DNA of 48,981 bases from Arenimonas sp. SCN 70-307 (GCF_001724815.1 NZ_MEDO01000022.1:1-48981), one strand, 5' to 3'; shown: positions 38,942 to 48,816, numbered from the stretch's first letter. Numbers and translations are program-made. The notes: generated from the sequence alone by a model not told the origin.

Positions 38942-40150
38942 ATGCGGCGCGTCGTCATCACGGGCATGGGCATCGTCTCGTGCCTGGGCAACCAGCTGGA
39001 CACCGTTTCCACCGCGCTGCGCGAAGGCCGCAGCGGCATCCGCTTCGACGCCGCGGCGGCCGAAGCCGGCCTGCGCAGCCAGGTCTCCGGCGCGCCGGAG
39101 ATCGACCTGGCTGCACGCATCGACCGCAAGGCCCTGCGTTTCATGGGCGACGGCGCGGCCTTCGCGCACGTGGCCATGCAGGACGCCATCGTCGACGCGG
39201 GGCTCGGTGACGCGCAGATGCGCTCCGAGCGCACCGGCCTGTTCGCCGGCTCCGGCGGCGGCTCGACCCAGTGGCAGGTGGAAGCCGCCGACCTGCTGCG
39301 CCAGCGCGGCGTGCGCAAGGTGGGGCCGTACATGGTGCCGCGCACCATGGGTTCGACGGTCTCGGCCAACCTCGCCACGGCCTTCGGCATCCGCGGCGCC
39401 AGCTATTCCATCGCCGCCGCCTGCGCCACCTCGGCGCACTGCATCGGCGCGGCCGCCGACCTGATCCGGGCCGGCCGCCAGGACGTGATGTTCGCCGGCG
39501 GCGGCGAGGAGCTGCACTGGTCGCTGAGCCTGCAGTTCGACGCGATGGGCGCACTGTCCACCAAACACAACGAGACGCCTGCCACTGCGTCGCGGCCCTA
39601 CGACGCCGACCGCGACGGCTTCGTCATCGCCGGCGGCGGCGGCATGCTGGTGCTCGAGGACTACGAGCACGCCAGGGCGCGCGGCGCCCGCATCCACGCC
39701 GAGCTGCTGGGCTACGGCATCAGTTCCGATGGCGCCGACATGGTCGCGCCCTCGGGCGAGGGCGCGGTGCGCTGCATGAAGATGGCGATGGCCGGCCTCG
39801 ACCGTCCCATCGACTACCTCAACACCCACGGCACCTCGACGCCGCTGGGCGATATCGTCGAGCTGCGGGCGGTACGCGAGGCCTTCGGCGACACGATGCC
39901 GCCGATTTCCTCGACCAAGGCGCTCTCGGGCCACTCGCTCGGCGCCGCCAGCGTGCACGAGGCGATCTACTGCCTGCTGATGATGCGCGATCGCTTCATG
40001 GCCGGCTCGGCCCACGTCGCCAGCCTCGATCCGCAGGCCGAGGGCTTCCCGATCCTCCGCGAAAGCCGCGACGCCACGCTGCGCACGGTGATGTCCAACA
40101 GCTTCGGCTTCGGCGGCACCAACGCCTGCCTCGTCTTTGGCGCGGCGTGA
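38942..40150 (+). CDS. fabB: 3-oxoacyl-ACP synthase I FabB
   Basis: 402 residues, a condensing enzyme that elongates the cis-3-decenoyl-ACP made by FabA. The catalytic Cys161 ([10 protein letters not shown]), His296 (NTHGTST), Lys326 (STKALSG) and His331 (GHSLGA) are all present, and the thiolase fold ends with GFGGTNACL. It is cotranscribed with fabA and ends at a long perfect palindrome. Confidence 0.96.
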   Translation: MRRVVITGMGIVSCLGNQLDTVSTALREGRSGIRFDAAAAEAGLRSQVSGAPEIDLAARIDRKALRFMGDGAAFAHVAMQDAIVDAGLGDAQMRSERTGLFAGSGGGSTQWQVEAADLLRQRGVRKVGPYMVPRTMGSTVSANLATAFGIRGASYSIAAACATSAHCIGAAADLIRAGRQDVMFAGGGEELHWSLSLQFDAMGALSTKHNETPATASRPYDADRDGFVIAGGGGMLVLEDYEHARARGARIHAELLGYGISSDGADMVAPSGEGAVRCMKMAMAGLDRPIDYLNTHGTSTPLGDIVELRAVREAFGDTMPPISSTKALSGHSLGAASVHEAIYCLLMMRDRFMAGSAHVASLDPQAEGFPILRESRDATLRTVMSNSFGFGGTNACLVFGAA

Positions 40151-40159
40151 GGAAAGGCG

Positions 40160-40201
40160 GGGGTCGGAGGTAATTTCCTGAAGGAAATTACCTCCGACCC
40201 C
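40160..40201. repeat. 20-bp perfect palindrome, REP-like, between fabB and ubiV
   Basis: GGGGTCGGAGGTAATTTCCT is followed by a two-base loop (GA) and its exact complement (40160-40179 and 40182-40201). It sits between convergent genes. It lacks a T-run and resembles the short palindromic repeats scattered through Xanthomonadales genomes that are linked to REP-associated transposases (RAYT). It may also end transcription of both genes. Confidence 0.65.
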
Positions 40202-40208
40202 ATTCATC

Positions 40209-41093
40209 CTACAGGGGGGATTCGGGCAGCCCGGGCTTGCCGGGCAGTTCGTGCCAGTAGCCGTTGACCGCGCCGAGGCGGGGCGGCGGGAGTGCGGAGC
40301 GGCGGGCGAGGTCGAAATGTTCGACGACCTCCCGCATGCCTTCGTGCTGCGGGTAGAGGCGCAGCAGGCCCACGCCGAGCTGGCGCAGGCTCGTGATCTC
40401 GGGGCCGAGGTCGGTGATTTCCTCGCCCTGTACCTGGATTCCGTTGATGCGCAGGAAGGGCGTGCCCTCGCGGGTGGCCAGCGGCAGGCCGTCCGGGTGC
40501 TCGATGCAGCGGAAGCCGCAGGCGTCCTTGGGCACGTCGAAGGCGCGGGCGGTGAAACAGCGCGCCGAGTACGACAGCGGCAGCCGGCCCCAGGCGATCA
40601 CCTCGACCTCGGGTGGCGACAGACCCTGCGCGACGTGCGCCGCCAGCAGTTCCCCGATTTGCCGCAGTCCCTGCTCGACGCCCGGAACCCAGCGCCGAAG
40701 GCCGTCTTCCATCAGCATCGCCAGCGCACGGTGGTTGTACAGGTTCAGGCTGGGCCCGGCCACGAAGGCGGCGCCGGCCTCGCGGCACAGCTGCACCGCG
40801 GTGAGGTCGTTGGCCTCGATCCGGAAACCGCCGTGCGCGAGCGTGCGCTGCACCGCGTTGAGCTCGGACTCCGCTTCCACCAGCGCCAGGCTCGACAGCA
40901 CCACCTCCTTGCCGGCCGCGGCCAGTTCCTCGGCCAGCGCGATCCAGTCGCGGGTGCCGAGTTCGCGGCGCTTGCTGCACACCGTTTCGCCCAGGTAGAC
41001 CACGTCCACCGGCCAGCCGGCGGCCTCGCGGTAGAAGGCGAGCGTGCGCTCGCGCGGCCAGAAATACTGCAGGGGTCCGAGGCTGAGTTTCAT
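40209..41093 (-). CDS. ubiV: UbiV, O2-independent ubiquinone hydroxylation protein
   Basis: 294 residues, U32 peptidase-like family. Cys39, Cys179, Cys192 and Cys196 correspond to the [4Fe-4S] ligands Cys39, Cys180, Cys193 and Cys197 of E. coli UbiV. UbiV forms a complex with UbiU that hydroxylates ubiquinone precursors without oxygen, using prephenate as the oxygen donor in the described E. coli system. It starts 4 nt after the ubiU stop, so the two form one operon. Confidence 0.95.
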   Translation of the reverse strand: MKLSLGPLQYFWPRERTLAFYREAAGWPVDVVYLGETVCSKRRELGTRDWIALAEELAAAGKEVVLSSLALVEAESELNAVQRTLAHGGFRIEANDLTAVQLCREAGAAFVAGPSLNLYNHRALAMLMEDGLRRWVPGVEQGLRQIGELLAAHVAQGLSPPEVEVIAWGRLPLSYSARCFTARAFDVPKDACGFRCIEHPDGLPLATREGTPFLRINGIQVQGEEITDLGPEITSLRQLGVGLLRLYPQHEGMREVVEHFDLARRSALPPPRLGAVNGYWHELPGKPGLPESPL

Positions 41094-41097
41094 GCGG

Positions 41098-42096
41098 TCA
41101 GTGCCAGGCGCGGTGGTAGGGGCCGAGCGTGGTCTGGTGGCCCTCGGCGTGGGCCGACAGCGCCTGCTGCCATTCGGCGCGGGCCTGCCAGGTGGCCGGG
41201 TCGGCATGGTGGCGGTCGATGGCCTCGCGCCAGGTGCGGGTGACCGCCGTGACGTAGGCGACGCCGCGCTGGCGGCCCTCGATCTTCAGCGCCGCCACCC
41301 CGGCCTTCGCCAGCTGCGGCAGCAGTTCGAGTGTGTTGAGGCTGGTGGGTTCCTCGAGGGCGTGGAAGGTTTCGCCACCGACGGCGAAGCGGCCCTTGCA
41401 CACGGTCGGGTAGGCGGCCGGCTCGCCCGGCGCGTAACGGTCCATCAGCAGGCCGTTCAGGCGCACGCCGCGCTGGCCATCGGCGTGTTCCTCCCAGCGC
41501 ACGAAACGCGCCGGCGAACACACGCCGTGGCGGTTGGGCGAGGCGCCGGTGACATAGCTCGACAGCTGGCAGCGGCCTTCGACCATGATGCAAAGGCTGC
41601 CGAAGGCGAAGACCTCCAGCGGCACCGGCGAGCGCTCGCACAGCCGTTCGACCTGCTGCAGCGACAGCACCCGCGGCAGCACCGCGCGGCTGATGCCGAA
41701 ACGTTCGTGCATGTAGCGCAGCGCCGGCGCGCTGGTGGCCGAGCCCTGCACCGAAAGGTGGCGGGCCAGGTTCGGGTGCTCGCGCAGGGCGTGCTCGAGC
41801 ACCGACATCTCGGCGGCGATGATGGCGTCGCAGCCCAGTTCGGCGGCGTGGTCCACCGCGGCCTGCCAGGCGCGCAGGCGCGAGGTTTCCGGGTAGGTGT
41901 TGAGCGCCAGGTAGACCTTGCGGCCGCGCTTGTGGGCGTAGGCGATGCCGGCGCGCAGCTCGGCCTCGTCGAAATTCAGGCCGGGGAAGGCGCGGGCATT
42001 GGTCTGGTCGCGGAATCCGGCGTAGACGGCGTCGGCGCCGGCGTCGATCGCCGCGCGCAGGGCCGGCAGGTTGCCGGCGGGGCAGACCAGTTGCAT
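41098..42096 (-). CDS. ubiU: UbiU, O2-independent ubiquinone hydroxylation protein
   Basis: 332 residues, U32 family. Cys169, Cys176, Cys193 and Cys233 align with the cluster ligands of E. coli UbiU (169, 176, 193, 232). The N-terminus (MQLVCPAGNLPALRAAIDAGADAVYAG) and the GSLCIMVEGRC motif are typical. ATG at 42096 is preferred over the adjacent GTG at 42099. First gene of ubiUV; divergent from the His-rich periplasmic protein with a shared Anr-type box in between. Confidence 0.96.
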   Translation of the reverse strand: MQLVCPAGNLPALRAAIDAGADAVYAGFRDQTNARAFPGLNFDEAELRAGIAYAHKRGRKVYLALNTYPETSRLRAWQAAVDHAAELGCDAIIAAEMSVLEHALREHPNLARHLSVQGSATSAPALRYMHERFGISRAVLPRVLSLQQVERLCERSPVPLEVFAFGSLCIMVEGRCQLSSYVTGASPNRHGVCSPARFVRWEEHADGQRGVRLNGLLMDRYAPGEPAAYPTVCKGRFAVGGETFHALEEPTSLNTLELLPQLAKAGVAALKIEGRQRGVAYVTAVTRTWREAIDRHHADPATWQARAEWQQALSAHAEGHQTTLGPYHRAWH

Positions 42097-42124
42097 CACG
42101 CTCTCCTTGCGGGAAGTGCGTCAC

Positions 42125-42194
42125 ATGCTCGGCGCAAGGCCGTGGTCCGTCATTGACCTGGGTCAGTTCGCCGGCCGGTCGGGGCGGCGAGGAT
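42125..42194. promoter_or_regulatory. Shared Anr/FNR box, two divergent promoters (ubiUV and His-rich gene)
   Basis: One box TTGACCTGGGTCAG (42153-42166) has a -10-like hexamer 22 nt away on each side: GAGCAT (42125-42130, minus strand, towards ubiU) and GAGGAT (42189-42194, plus strand). The symmetry suggests that a single bound dimer could activate both directions. Distance to the two starts is 56 and 65 nt. Confidence 0.72.
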
Positions 42195-42231
42195 GGGGCA
42201 TCGGCCGCTGGCCGCCCTCCCCGGAACCGCC

Positions 42232-42762
42232 ATGAAGCACACCGACATCGCCATCCTCGCCTTCGCCCTGGCCCTCGTACCCAGCGTTCTGGCCCTGGCC
42301 GGCGACCACGGCCACGCCAATGGCCAGGACTCCGCCGCGCAGGACCACGGCGTGGCCCACGATGCGCACGCCAGCGGCGATTCGCATGGCGCCCACGCTG
42401 ACGCCGCCGGATTCCCGGCCCGGCGCTGGGCGCCCGACGCGCCGCTGAGCCAGGGCATGCAACGCGTGCGCGCGGCGACCACGGCGCTGGCGCATGGCGG
42501 CCACGGCCACCTCGACGAGGCGCAGGTGCGCAACATCGCCGACGAACTGCAGTCGGCGGTGGAAGCGATGTTCGCCCAGTGCAGGCTCGAGCCCGAACCC
42601 GACGCGGCCCTGCATCCGCTGCTGGCGCGCGTGCTGGGCGCGGCCACCACCCTGCGCGAGCACGGCTTCGATGCCGGTGCCCTGGCGACGCTCGAGCAGG
42701 TCCTGGCCGACTATCCGCGGCTGTTCGACGACCCGGCCTGGAGCGACTCCCACAGCGACTGA
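42232..42762 (+). CDS. His-rich periplasmic protein (DnrO-like)
   Basis: 176 residues with a signal peptide ([23 protein letters not shown]). A His/Asp-rich segment ([20 protein letters not shown] and onward, residues about 24-58) is followed by a helical domain ([19 protein letters not shown] ... [19 protein letters not shown]). From memory, similar proteins near denitrification genes are annotated DnrO, without a known function. The His-rich part could bind Cu or another metal, which would fit NirK and cbb3. It is convergent with ubiD and overlaps its 3' end by 52 bp. Confidence 0.78.
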   Translation: MKHTDIAILAFALALVPSVLALAGDHGHANGQDSAAQDHGVAHDAHASGDSHGAHADAAGFPARRWAPDAPLSQGMQRVRAATTALAHGGHGHLDEAQVRNIADELQSAVEAMFAQCRLEPEPDAALHPLLARVLGAATTLREHGFDAGALATLEQVLADYPRLFDDPAWSDSHSD

Positions 42763-44198
42763 ACCCGGCGTTCGACCGTCGGGTCGGGCACGATCGGCTC
42801 GCTCCACGGCCGGCTGGTTTCCGCCGGCCACTTCCGGGTCGCGTCCAGGCCCAGCTTCGAGCCCAGGTTCGGCACCGGGCTGGAGAAATCGAGGTAATCG
42901 ATCGGCGTGTTTTCCACCAGCAGGCTGTCGCGCGCCGGGTCCACGCGGGTCGACAGCGCCCACAGCACCTGCGACCAGTCGCGCACGTCGATGTCATCGT
43001 CGGTGACGATGACGAACTTCGTGTAGGTGAACTGGCGAAGGTAGGACCACACGCCCATCATCATGCGCCGGGCGTGGCCGGGGTACTGCTTGCGGATCGA
43101 GACCACGGCGATGCGGTAGGAGCAGGCCTCGGGCGGCAGGAAGAAGTCCACCACCTCGGGGAAGACCTTGCGCAGGATCGGCACGAATACCTCGTTGAGC
43201 GCCGAGCTCAGCACCGAGGGTTCGTCGCCGGGCGCACGGCCCATGTAGCTGCCGTGGTAGATCGCGTCGCGGCGCAGGCGCAGGCGCTCGACCGTTAACA
43301 CCGGGAACTCGCCCTGGGCGTTGTAGTACCCGGTGTGGTCGCCGAACGGGCCCTCGAGCGCGGTGTCGCCGGGGTGGATGAAGCCTTCGAGCAGTATCTC
43401 TGCGCCGGCGGGCGCGTCGAGGCCGGTCAGTTCGCTGCGCCACACCCGCGTGCGCGAACCGCGCAGCAGGCCCGCGAACTCGTATTCCGACAGGGTGTCG
43501 GGCACCGGCGCCACCGCGGCCAGCATCGTCGCAGGGTCGGCGCCGATCGCCACCAGCACCGGGAAGGGTTTGCCCGGAAACGCGGCGCGGAAGTCGGCGA
43601 AATCCAGGGCGCCGCCGCGGTGCGGCAGCCAGCGCATGATCACGCGGTTCGGACCGATCAGCTGCTGGCGGTAGATCGCCACGTTCTGGCGCGGCTGGCG
43701 GATGCCGCGGGTGACCACCAGGCCGAAGGTGATGAGCCGGCCGGCGTCGCCGGGCCAGCAGCGCTGGATCGGCAGCGCGCCCAGGTCGATCTCGTCCCCC
43801 TCGAGCACGATGTCGTTGAAGCCGGCGTCGCGGGTGGCTTTCGGCGCCACGTGCGCCAGCTGCGCCAGCTCGGGCCAGGTGGAAAGCGCCTGGCGCAAAT
43901 TCGACGGCCAGCGTGGCTCCTTGATCGCCGCCAGCAGTTCGCCCAGTTCGCGCAGCGAGGCCAGAGGCCGGCCGCCGATGGCGCGCTCGATGCGCTCGCG
44001 GTGGCCGAACAGGTTGCCCAGCAGGGCGTGCTTGGAGCCGACCGGGTTGCGCATCAGCAGCGCCGGGCCGCCGCGCTCGAGGGCCAGCCGGCACAGGGCC
44101 GTGCTCTCGAGCTCGGGGTCCACCGGCGCGTCCACCGTGCGCAGCTGGCCGCGCGCGGCCAGGGCGTCGAGGAAGCCGCGCAGGTCGTGGTGGCTCAT
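42711..44198 (-). CDS. ubiD: 3-polyprenyl-4-hydroxybenzoate decarboxylase UbiD
   Basis: 495 residues, close to the 497 of E. coli. A prenylated-FMN-dependent decarboxylase removing the carboxyl group from octaprenyl-4-hydroxybenzoate in ubiquinone synthesis. Seen: the [26 protein letters not shown] segment, [11 protein letters not shown] (catalytic Glu), and [20 protein letters not shown]. The start overlaps the cysteine-synthase-like stop by 4 nt. Last gene of the nnrS operon, which would couple it to the low-oxygen response. Needs UbiX, not in the window. Confidence 0.95.
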   Translation of the reverse strand: MSHHDLRGFLDALAARGQLRTVDAPVDPELESTALCRLALERGGPALLMRNPVGSKHALLGNLFGHRERIERAIGGRPLASLRELGELLAAIKEPRWPSNLRQALSTWPELAQLAHVAPKATRDAGFNDIVLEGDEIDLGALPIQRCWPGDAGRLITFGLVVTRGIRQPRQNVAIYRQQLIGPNRVIMRWLPHRGGALDFADFRAAFPGKPFPVLVAIGADPATMLAAVAPVPDTLSEYEFAGLLRGSRTRVWRSELTGLDAPAGAEILLEGFIHPGDTALEGPFGDHTGYYNAQGEFPVLTVERLRLRRDAIYHGSYMGRAPGDEPSVLSSALNEVFVPILRKVFPEVVDFFLPPEACSYRIAVVSIRKQYPGHARRMMMGVWSYLRQFTYTKFVIVTDDDIDVRDWSQVLWALSTRVDPARDSLLVENTPIDYLDFSSPVPNLGSKLGLDATRKWPAETSRPWSEPIVPDPTVERRVQSLWESLQAGSSNSRG

Positions 44199-45253
44199 GC
44201 GGCGGCCAGCGCCTGCCCAAGCCGCCGCTGGGCGCCGTCGAGGTCGATTTCGCGCTGCGCCAGCCAGTCGCGGTCGAACAGGCTGTCGGCATAACGTTCG
44301 CCGCGGTCGCACAGCAGGCTGACGATGGCGCCGGATTCGCCGCGTTCGCGCATGGCCGCGGCCAGGCGCAGGCAGGCGATGAAGTTGGTGCCCGAGCTGC
44401 CGCCGTAGCGACGGCCCAGCGCCTGCTCGAGCCACCAGCAGGCGGCGACGGAGTCTGCATCGTCCACTTCCTCCACCGTTTCCACGACGTCGTAGAGGAA
44501 GCCGGGCTCCACGCGGGGCCTGCCGATGCCTTCGATGAGCGTCTTTTGCGTGGCGCGGGCCGCTGGATCACGCGTGCGCCAGCCGACGGCGAAGGCGCCG
44601 CCGGTCGGTTCGGCCACGCACACCCGGGTGTCGAGCCGGCGATAGCGAAGGTAGCGGCCCAGCGTGGCCGAGGTTCCGCCGGTGCCGGCGCCGCAGACCA
44701 CCCAGGCCGGCTCGGGATGGTCCTCGCGCGCCATCTGCTCGAGGATGGACTCGGCGATGTTGTTGTTGCCGCGCCAGTCGGTGGCGCGTTCGGCCAGGCC
44801 GAACTGGTCGAGGTAGCACAGGTCGTTGGCGGCGGCGTGTTCGCGCGCCACCTGGCTCGCGTCGACGCCTGCCGGCACCAGCACGCTCTCGGCGCCGAGC
44901 GAGCGGATCAGGCGCACCTTGGCCGGCGCGGTGCAGTCCGGCATCACCGCCACGAAGCGGATATCGAGCAGGCGCGCGAACCAGGCCTCGGAGATGGCGG
45001 TGCTGCCCGACGAGGCGTCGATCGCGCCCTGGCCTTCGCGCAGCCGGCCATTGCACAGCGCGTAGAGGTAGAGCGAACGCGCGAGACGGTGCTTGAGGCT
45101 GCCGGTGGGGTGGGCGGCCTCGTCCTTGAGGTAGAAGCGGATGCCGGGGAAGGCCGGAAGGTCGAGCCGCAGCAGGTGGGTGTCGGCCGAACGCGCGGCT
45201 TCCTGGGCCACGCTGGCCAGGGCCTGCTTGAGCCAGGCGCGGCCGGCGCTCAC
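44195..45253 (-). CDS. PLP-dependent cysteine-synthase/CBS-family enzyme
   Basis: 352 residues, fold type II PLP enzyme. Lys54 ([11 protein letters not shown]) is the Schiff-base lysine. The phosphate-binding loop is [21 protein letters not shown] replaces the usual SSGNT substrate-binding motif. The region [13 protein letters not shown] is typical. Cysteine synthase itself is not implied: the loop change and the pairing with a decarboxylase suggest another beta-replacement reaction (for example one using O-acetyl- or O-phosphoserine). Both starts are GTGA/ATGA-coupled to neighbours. Confidence 0.85.
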   Translation of the reverse strand: MSAGRAWLKQALASVAQEAARSADTHLLRLDLPAFPGIRFYLKDEAAHPTGSLKHRLARSLYLYALCNGRLREGQGAIDASSGSTAISEAWFARLLDIRFVAVMPDCTAPAKVRLIRSLGAESVLVPAGVDASQVAREHAAANDLCYLDQFGLAERATDWRGNNNIAESILEQMAREDHPEPAWVVCGAGTGGTSATLGRYLRYRRLDTRVCVAEPTGGAFAVGWRTRDPAARATQKTLIEGIGRPRVEPGFLYDVVETVEEVDDADSVAACWWLEQALGRRYGGSSGTNFIACLRLAAAMRERGESGAIVSLLCDRGERYADSLFDRDWLAQREIDLDGAQRRLGQALAAA

Positions 45254-47175
45254 GCGGCCGCCTTGCCGACCAGCTGCATGGCCTGGCGCTCGAGGTAGTC
45301 GAAGTACAGCTCGAGGTAGCTGATGCCGTTGCCGGTGTCGAGCAGGAAGGGGTTCATCAGCGTGTGGCGCAGGATCACCAGGCGGTCGTCGTCGACGCCG
45401 CCGGCGTCGAGGGTGGCCGGGTCCAGGCCCAGCGAGTCGAGCACGCGCGTGGTTTCCTCCGGTCCCAACACCTCCGGCCGCAGCGTGGTCATGGAGCCGA
45501 AGAACTCGCGCGACTGCAGCGGCAGGCGCGGGTCGAAGCTCAGGCCGCGGTGCAGTTCGCGCACGAAGCGGTTCATGGCGGCCACGTCGCGGTTGCCGGC
45601 CGGGTTGAGCGCCAGGCAGATCAGGTTCGAGTCGGGCTCGAAGGGCACCGTGCACACCAGCCGGCCCTCGAGCCGCGCGGCGAAACGCGTGGCGGCGGTG
45701 CGGAAGGCTTCCGTCGCCAGGATCGACTCGCGCGGCAGGGCGCCGAAGTGTTCGTGGTCGAGGGGCAGCACCTGGTGGGTCACGTACACCGCCGCGGCGG
45801 CCGCGCCGGGCTTGGAGCCTTCGGGGATGAAGCGGCCGAGCTGGCGGAAGCGCTGGAAATAGTCGCCTTCGTCGCCGGGGCTGAAGACATAGTCGGCGTC
45901 CTCGGCCAGCAGCTGCATGGCGCGCTGGTCGCGGCACAGGAAGGCGCCGGCGCCGTAGGGGATGTAGCCGAGCTTGTGCGGGTCGACCGTGATCGAGTCC
46001 GCCCGGCCCAGCGCCGCGACCGCGGCATGCACTTCCGGCGCCGGGAAGTCGCGGAACTCCTCGCGCAGGGCGGCCAGCGGCCGCAGACGGCCGTCGGGCT
46101 CGCGGAACAGGGTGGTGAGGTAGCCGCCCCAGGCGGCGTCCACGTGCACGCAGAAGCCAAGGCCACGGGCCGCCCAGCGCTCGCGCGCGTCGACCAGCGA
46201 ATCGAGCGGGTCGATGGTGCCGAATTCGGTGCTGCCCATCACGCCCACCACCATCAGCACCGGCTGGCGTTCACGCTGGCAGCGCGCGAGCAGGTCTTCG
46301 AGCGCGTCGGGGTTGGTGCGCATGCCGCGTTCGGGCACCAGCTCGAGCTGGGCGCGGCCCAGCCCGGTCAGCTTCATGCCCTTCGACCACGAGTAGTGCG
46401 CGGTGACCGGTGCCAGCACGCGCGGGGTCGAGAGCTCCGGGTGCCGGGCCAGGAAACCGGCCAGGCCCAGGGTTTCGAGCCGCTCGGCGCCCAGCCGCTG
46501 GCGCCACAGGCGCCGTTCCTTCGGCGCGCAGGCGGCGAGGAAACCGTTCCAGGCCGCCAGCAGGTCCACCGCCGCCGACGGCGCCAGGTTGAAGGCCGTC
46601 CAGTCGCTTTCCGGCAGCGCCACCAGCGGCGGCGCGATCGCCCGCAGCGCCACCGGGAAAGCCTTGGTGGCCAGGGCCAGGCGCAGGGCCTGGAAGTTGG
46701 CCAGGGTGCCGCCGGAGGTGAGGTGGCCGAAGGCGCAGTCTTCGCGCGCCGGGTCGTCGACGTAGCCGAACAGGCGCGCCAGCTGCAGGCCGACCTTGAG
46801 CTCCAGGTCGATCGTCACCGGAGCGGCGTCGATGCTGACGTTGTTGGGGTTGTAGGGCAGGGTGAGGAACTGCGCGGCCAGGCCCGGCAGCAGCAGGTCG
46901 GAGACCATGTGGCCGATGTAGCGCGGGCTGTGGAAGGGCACCGAACGCTTGAGCGCGGCCGAGAGCGCGTGCAGCTCGCGACGCATCCGCGCCTCGAACT
47001 CGCGGAAGGCCGGTTCGCCGGCGGCGCCGGTGGGAATGGCCGGCGGGTCCTCGGGATGGAAGTTGCGGCGCCAGTAGACGTGGTCGCGCAGGAACTCGAC
47101 CACCAGCTTCTCGAGCAGGGCGTCGTTCTCGCCGTAGGGGCCGAGGAAGCAGGGCTGGATCGCCGGGGAAGTCAC
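45250..47175 (-). CDS. PLP-dependent group II decarboxylase, large
   Basis: 641 residues, fold type I. The Schiff-base Lys401 lies in VDPHKLGY. Other motifs are HLTSGGTLANFQALRLAL, VHVDAAWGG and GVMGSTEFGTIDPL. This is the glutamate/aromatic-amino-acid decarboxylase family, but the length exceeds the usual 470-520 and the substrate cannot be predicted. GTG start coupled to the upstream gene (GTGA) and to the cysteine-synthase-like gene downstream. Together they could make an amine from a non-standard amino acid. Confidence 0.85.
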   Translation of the reverse strand: MTSPAIQPCFLGPYGENDALLEKLVVEFLRDHVYWRRNFHPEDPPAIPTGAAGEPAFREFEARMRRELHALSAALKRSVPFHSPRYIGHMVSDLLLPGLAAQFLTLPYNPNNVSIDAAPVTIDLELKVGLQLARLFGYVDDPAREDCAFGHLTSGGTLANFQALRLALATKAFPVALRAIAPPLVALPESDWTAFNLAPSAAVDLLAAWNGFLAACAPKERRLWRQRLGAERLETLGLAGFLARHPELSTPRVLAPVTAHYSWSKGMKLTGLGRAQLELVPERGMRTNPDALEDLLARCQRERQPVLMVVGVMGSTEFGTIDPLDSLVDARERWAARGLGFCVHVDAAWGGYLTTLFREPDGRLRPLAALREEFRDFPAPEVHAAVAALGRADSITVDPHKLGYIPYGAGAFLCRDQRAMQLLAEDADYVFSPGDEGDYFQRFRQLGRFIPEGSKPGAAAAAVYVTHQVLPLDHEHFGALPRESILATEAFRTAATRFAARLEGRLVCTVPFEPDSNLICLALNPAGNRDVAAMNRFVRELHRGLSFDPRLPLQSREFFGSMTTLRPEVLGPEETTRVLDSLGLDPATLDAGGVDDDRLVILRHTLMNPFLLDTGNGISYLELYFDYLERQAMQLVGKAAA

Positions 47176-47573
47176 GCGGCCAGCCCCTGCAGGATGCCCA
47201 GCGGGTGGTGCGTGCGGGCCACGAAGTACATGAAGCCGAAGGTGCCCAGCGCCGCCGCGTAGAACAGGGCGCGCGCCCTGCGGGTGCGGGCGCGCTTGAG
47301 CGCCAGGCTGCCCAACACCACGTAGACCACCAGCAGCGCGAGCTTGACGCTGAGCCAGGGCACCACGAAGGGGTTGAGCTTGAGCGCGGTGAGCAGCATC
47401 AGCGCCGCGGTCAGCAGCACGGTGTCGATGGTGTAGCTGGTGTAGCGCAGCAGGGCGTGGTTGGCCCACTTCACGCCGGCAAGCACCAGGGCGCCGCGCA
47501 CGGCGAACAGGCCGCCGCTGGCCAGCACCGAGGCAATGTGCACGAGCTTGATCTGGAAGTAGAACTCGATCAT
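47172..47573 (-). CDS. SirB-family small membrane protein
   Basis: 133 residues, four hydrophobic helices, with LVHIASVLASGGLFAVRGAL near the N-terminus as in SirB proteins. The histidine in LVHI and the late HHPLG motif could bind haem or copper, but the family's function is not known. It sits directly after nnrS in the same operon and overlaps the decarboxylase by 4 nt. Confidence 0.8.
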   Translation of the reverse strand: MIEFYFQIKLVHIASVLASGGLFAVRGALVLAGVKWANHALLRYTSYTIDTVLLTAALMLLTALKLNPFVVPWLSVKLALLVVYVVLGSLALKRARTRRARALFYAAALGTFGFMYFVARTHHPLGILQGLAA

Positions 47574-47583
47574 CGAGGGGTCC

Positions 47584-48789
47584 TCAGCCGGGGCGCCCGT
47601 CGGCGCGCGGCGTGGCGTAGATCCAGAGCGAACGAATCACCCAGGGCAGGAATACGAGCACCCAGCCGAGGGCGCCGGCCAGGAACCAGGGCGCCGGGTT
47701 GGCCGTGAACTCCGAGGCCAAGCGCAGCACCGCCACGGCCTGCATGCCGATGAAGGCGATGGCCGGGATGCGGCCGAGCAGCAGCGGGCGGCCGGAGTGG
47801 CCCTGGGTGACGCGGGTGACCATGGCCACCAGCAGGCTGCCGAAAAAGCCCACCGAGACCGCGTGCACCGGCCCGCGGCCGAGCGTGAATTCGCCGGTGC
47901 CCAGGAACCACAGGCTCTGGGCGGCGTAGAGGGCCAGCGCGATCGGCAGCCAGGCGTAACCGACGAACAGAACCCGCAGCAGCGCCGGCGCCTTGCCGCG
48001 CGGCCACCAGCGCCAGGCCATCAGGCCGTGCAGGGCCAGCAGCGGCAGGTCCACCAGCCACAGCCACTGGTAAAGATGCGCCAGCTCGAGCGCGAGGTGG
48101 CCGAGCCACAGCGGCCAGCAGGCGGCCAGCAGCCACATCGGTCGCCAGGGCTTGTAGCCCGGCACGACGTTGCCGGCGAAGAAGGGGAACATGCGGTGCG
48201 CCACCGTCGCGTAGATGGGCACCAGCAGGCCGAAGGTGCCGATCTTGAGCATGGCGAAGGCCAGCCGCGGCTCGCCCGGAACGTGCAGGTAGACCGCGAA
48301 GGCGAGCAGTCCGGCCAGGCCCATCAGCAGGCCGGCGAAGCAGGACAGGGCGTGCCAGTTGCCGCTGCGGTCGCGCGCCAGCCAGCCGGCCAGCACGGCC
48401 ATGGCGGCGATCCAGCCGGCGAGCGTGTTCACCACGCCGACGTGCAGCAGCAGGGCCGAGCCGGTGGTGAGGGAGAAGAGCGTGAGCAGCTGTCCGGCCA
48501 CCAGGCCCAGGCCCACCGGCAGGTAATGCCAGCGGCTCGCTTCCACCTGGCCCATCCAGCGCGGGAAGACGGTGAGCAGGAAGCCGAAGATGAAGGTCGG
48601 CAGCACCTGGTACTGCATCACGAAGGCGTGCATCCAGCCGGCGGGCACGGGCGTGGCGGGCGCCCAGCCGGCCAGCCAGCCGCTCCACCAGGCCATGGCG
48701 GCGAGCACGTTGGCGGCGCCGATGAAGAACAGCAGCCGGTGCGGCGCGGCGGCGAGCGGCAGGCTGGCGGGGAGGGTGGCGACGGCCAT
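47584..48789 (-). CDS. nnrS: NnrS-family membrane protein, nitrosative stress/denitrification
   Basis: 401 residues, 12 helices. Conserved NnrS features are FLLTVFPRWM, AHRMFPFFAGN, HAVSVGFFGSLLVAMVTRVTQGHSGRPL. NnrS is a haem- and Cu-containing membrane protein induced by NO and protective against nitrosative stress. The start at 48789 fits the family; the frame upstream to 48864 covers the promoter. First gene of a five-gene operon. Confidence 0.95.
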   Translation of the reverse strand: MAVATLPASLPLAAAPHRLLFFIGAANVLAAMAWWSGWLAGWAPATPVPAGWMHAFVMQYQVLPTFIFGFLLTVFPRWMGQVEASRWHYLPVGLGLVAGQLLTLFSLTTGSALLLHVGVVNTLAGWIAAMAVLAGWLARDRSGNWHALSCFAGLLMGLAGLLAFAVYLHVPGEPRLAFAMLKIGTFGLLVPIYATVAHRMFPFFAGNVVPGYKPWRPMWLLAACWPLWLGHLALELAHLYQWLWLVDLPLLALHGLMAWRWWPRGKAPALLRVLFVGYAWLPIALALYAAQSLWFLGTGEFTLGRGPVHAVSVGFFGSLLVAMVTRVTQGHSGRPLLLGRIPAIAFIGMQAVAVLRLASEFTANPAPWFLAGALGWVLVFLPWVIRSLWIYATPRADGRPG

Positions 48790-48816
48790 GTCGGTGGCTC
48801 CGGATTTCGTGCCACC

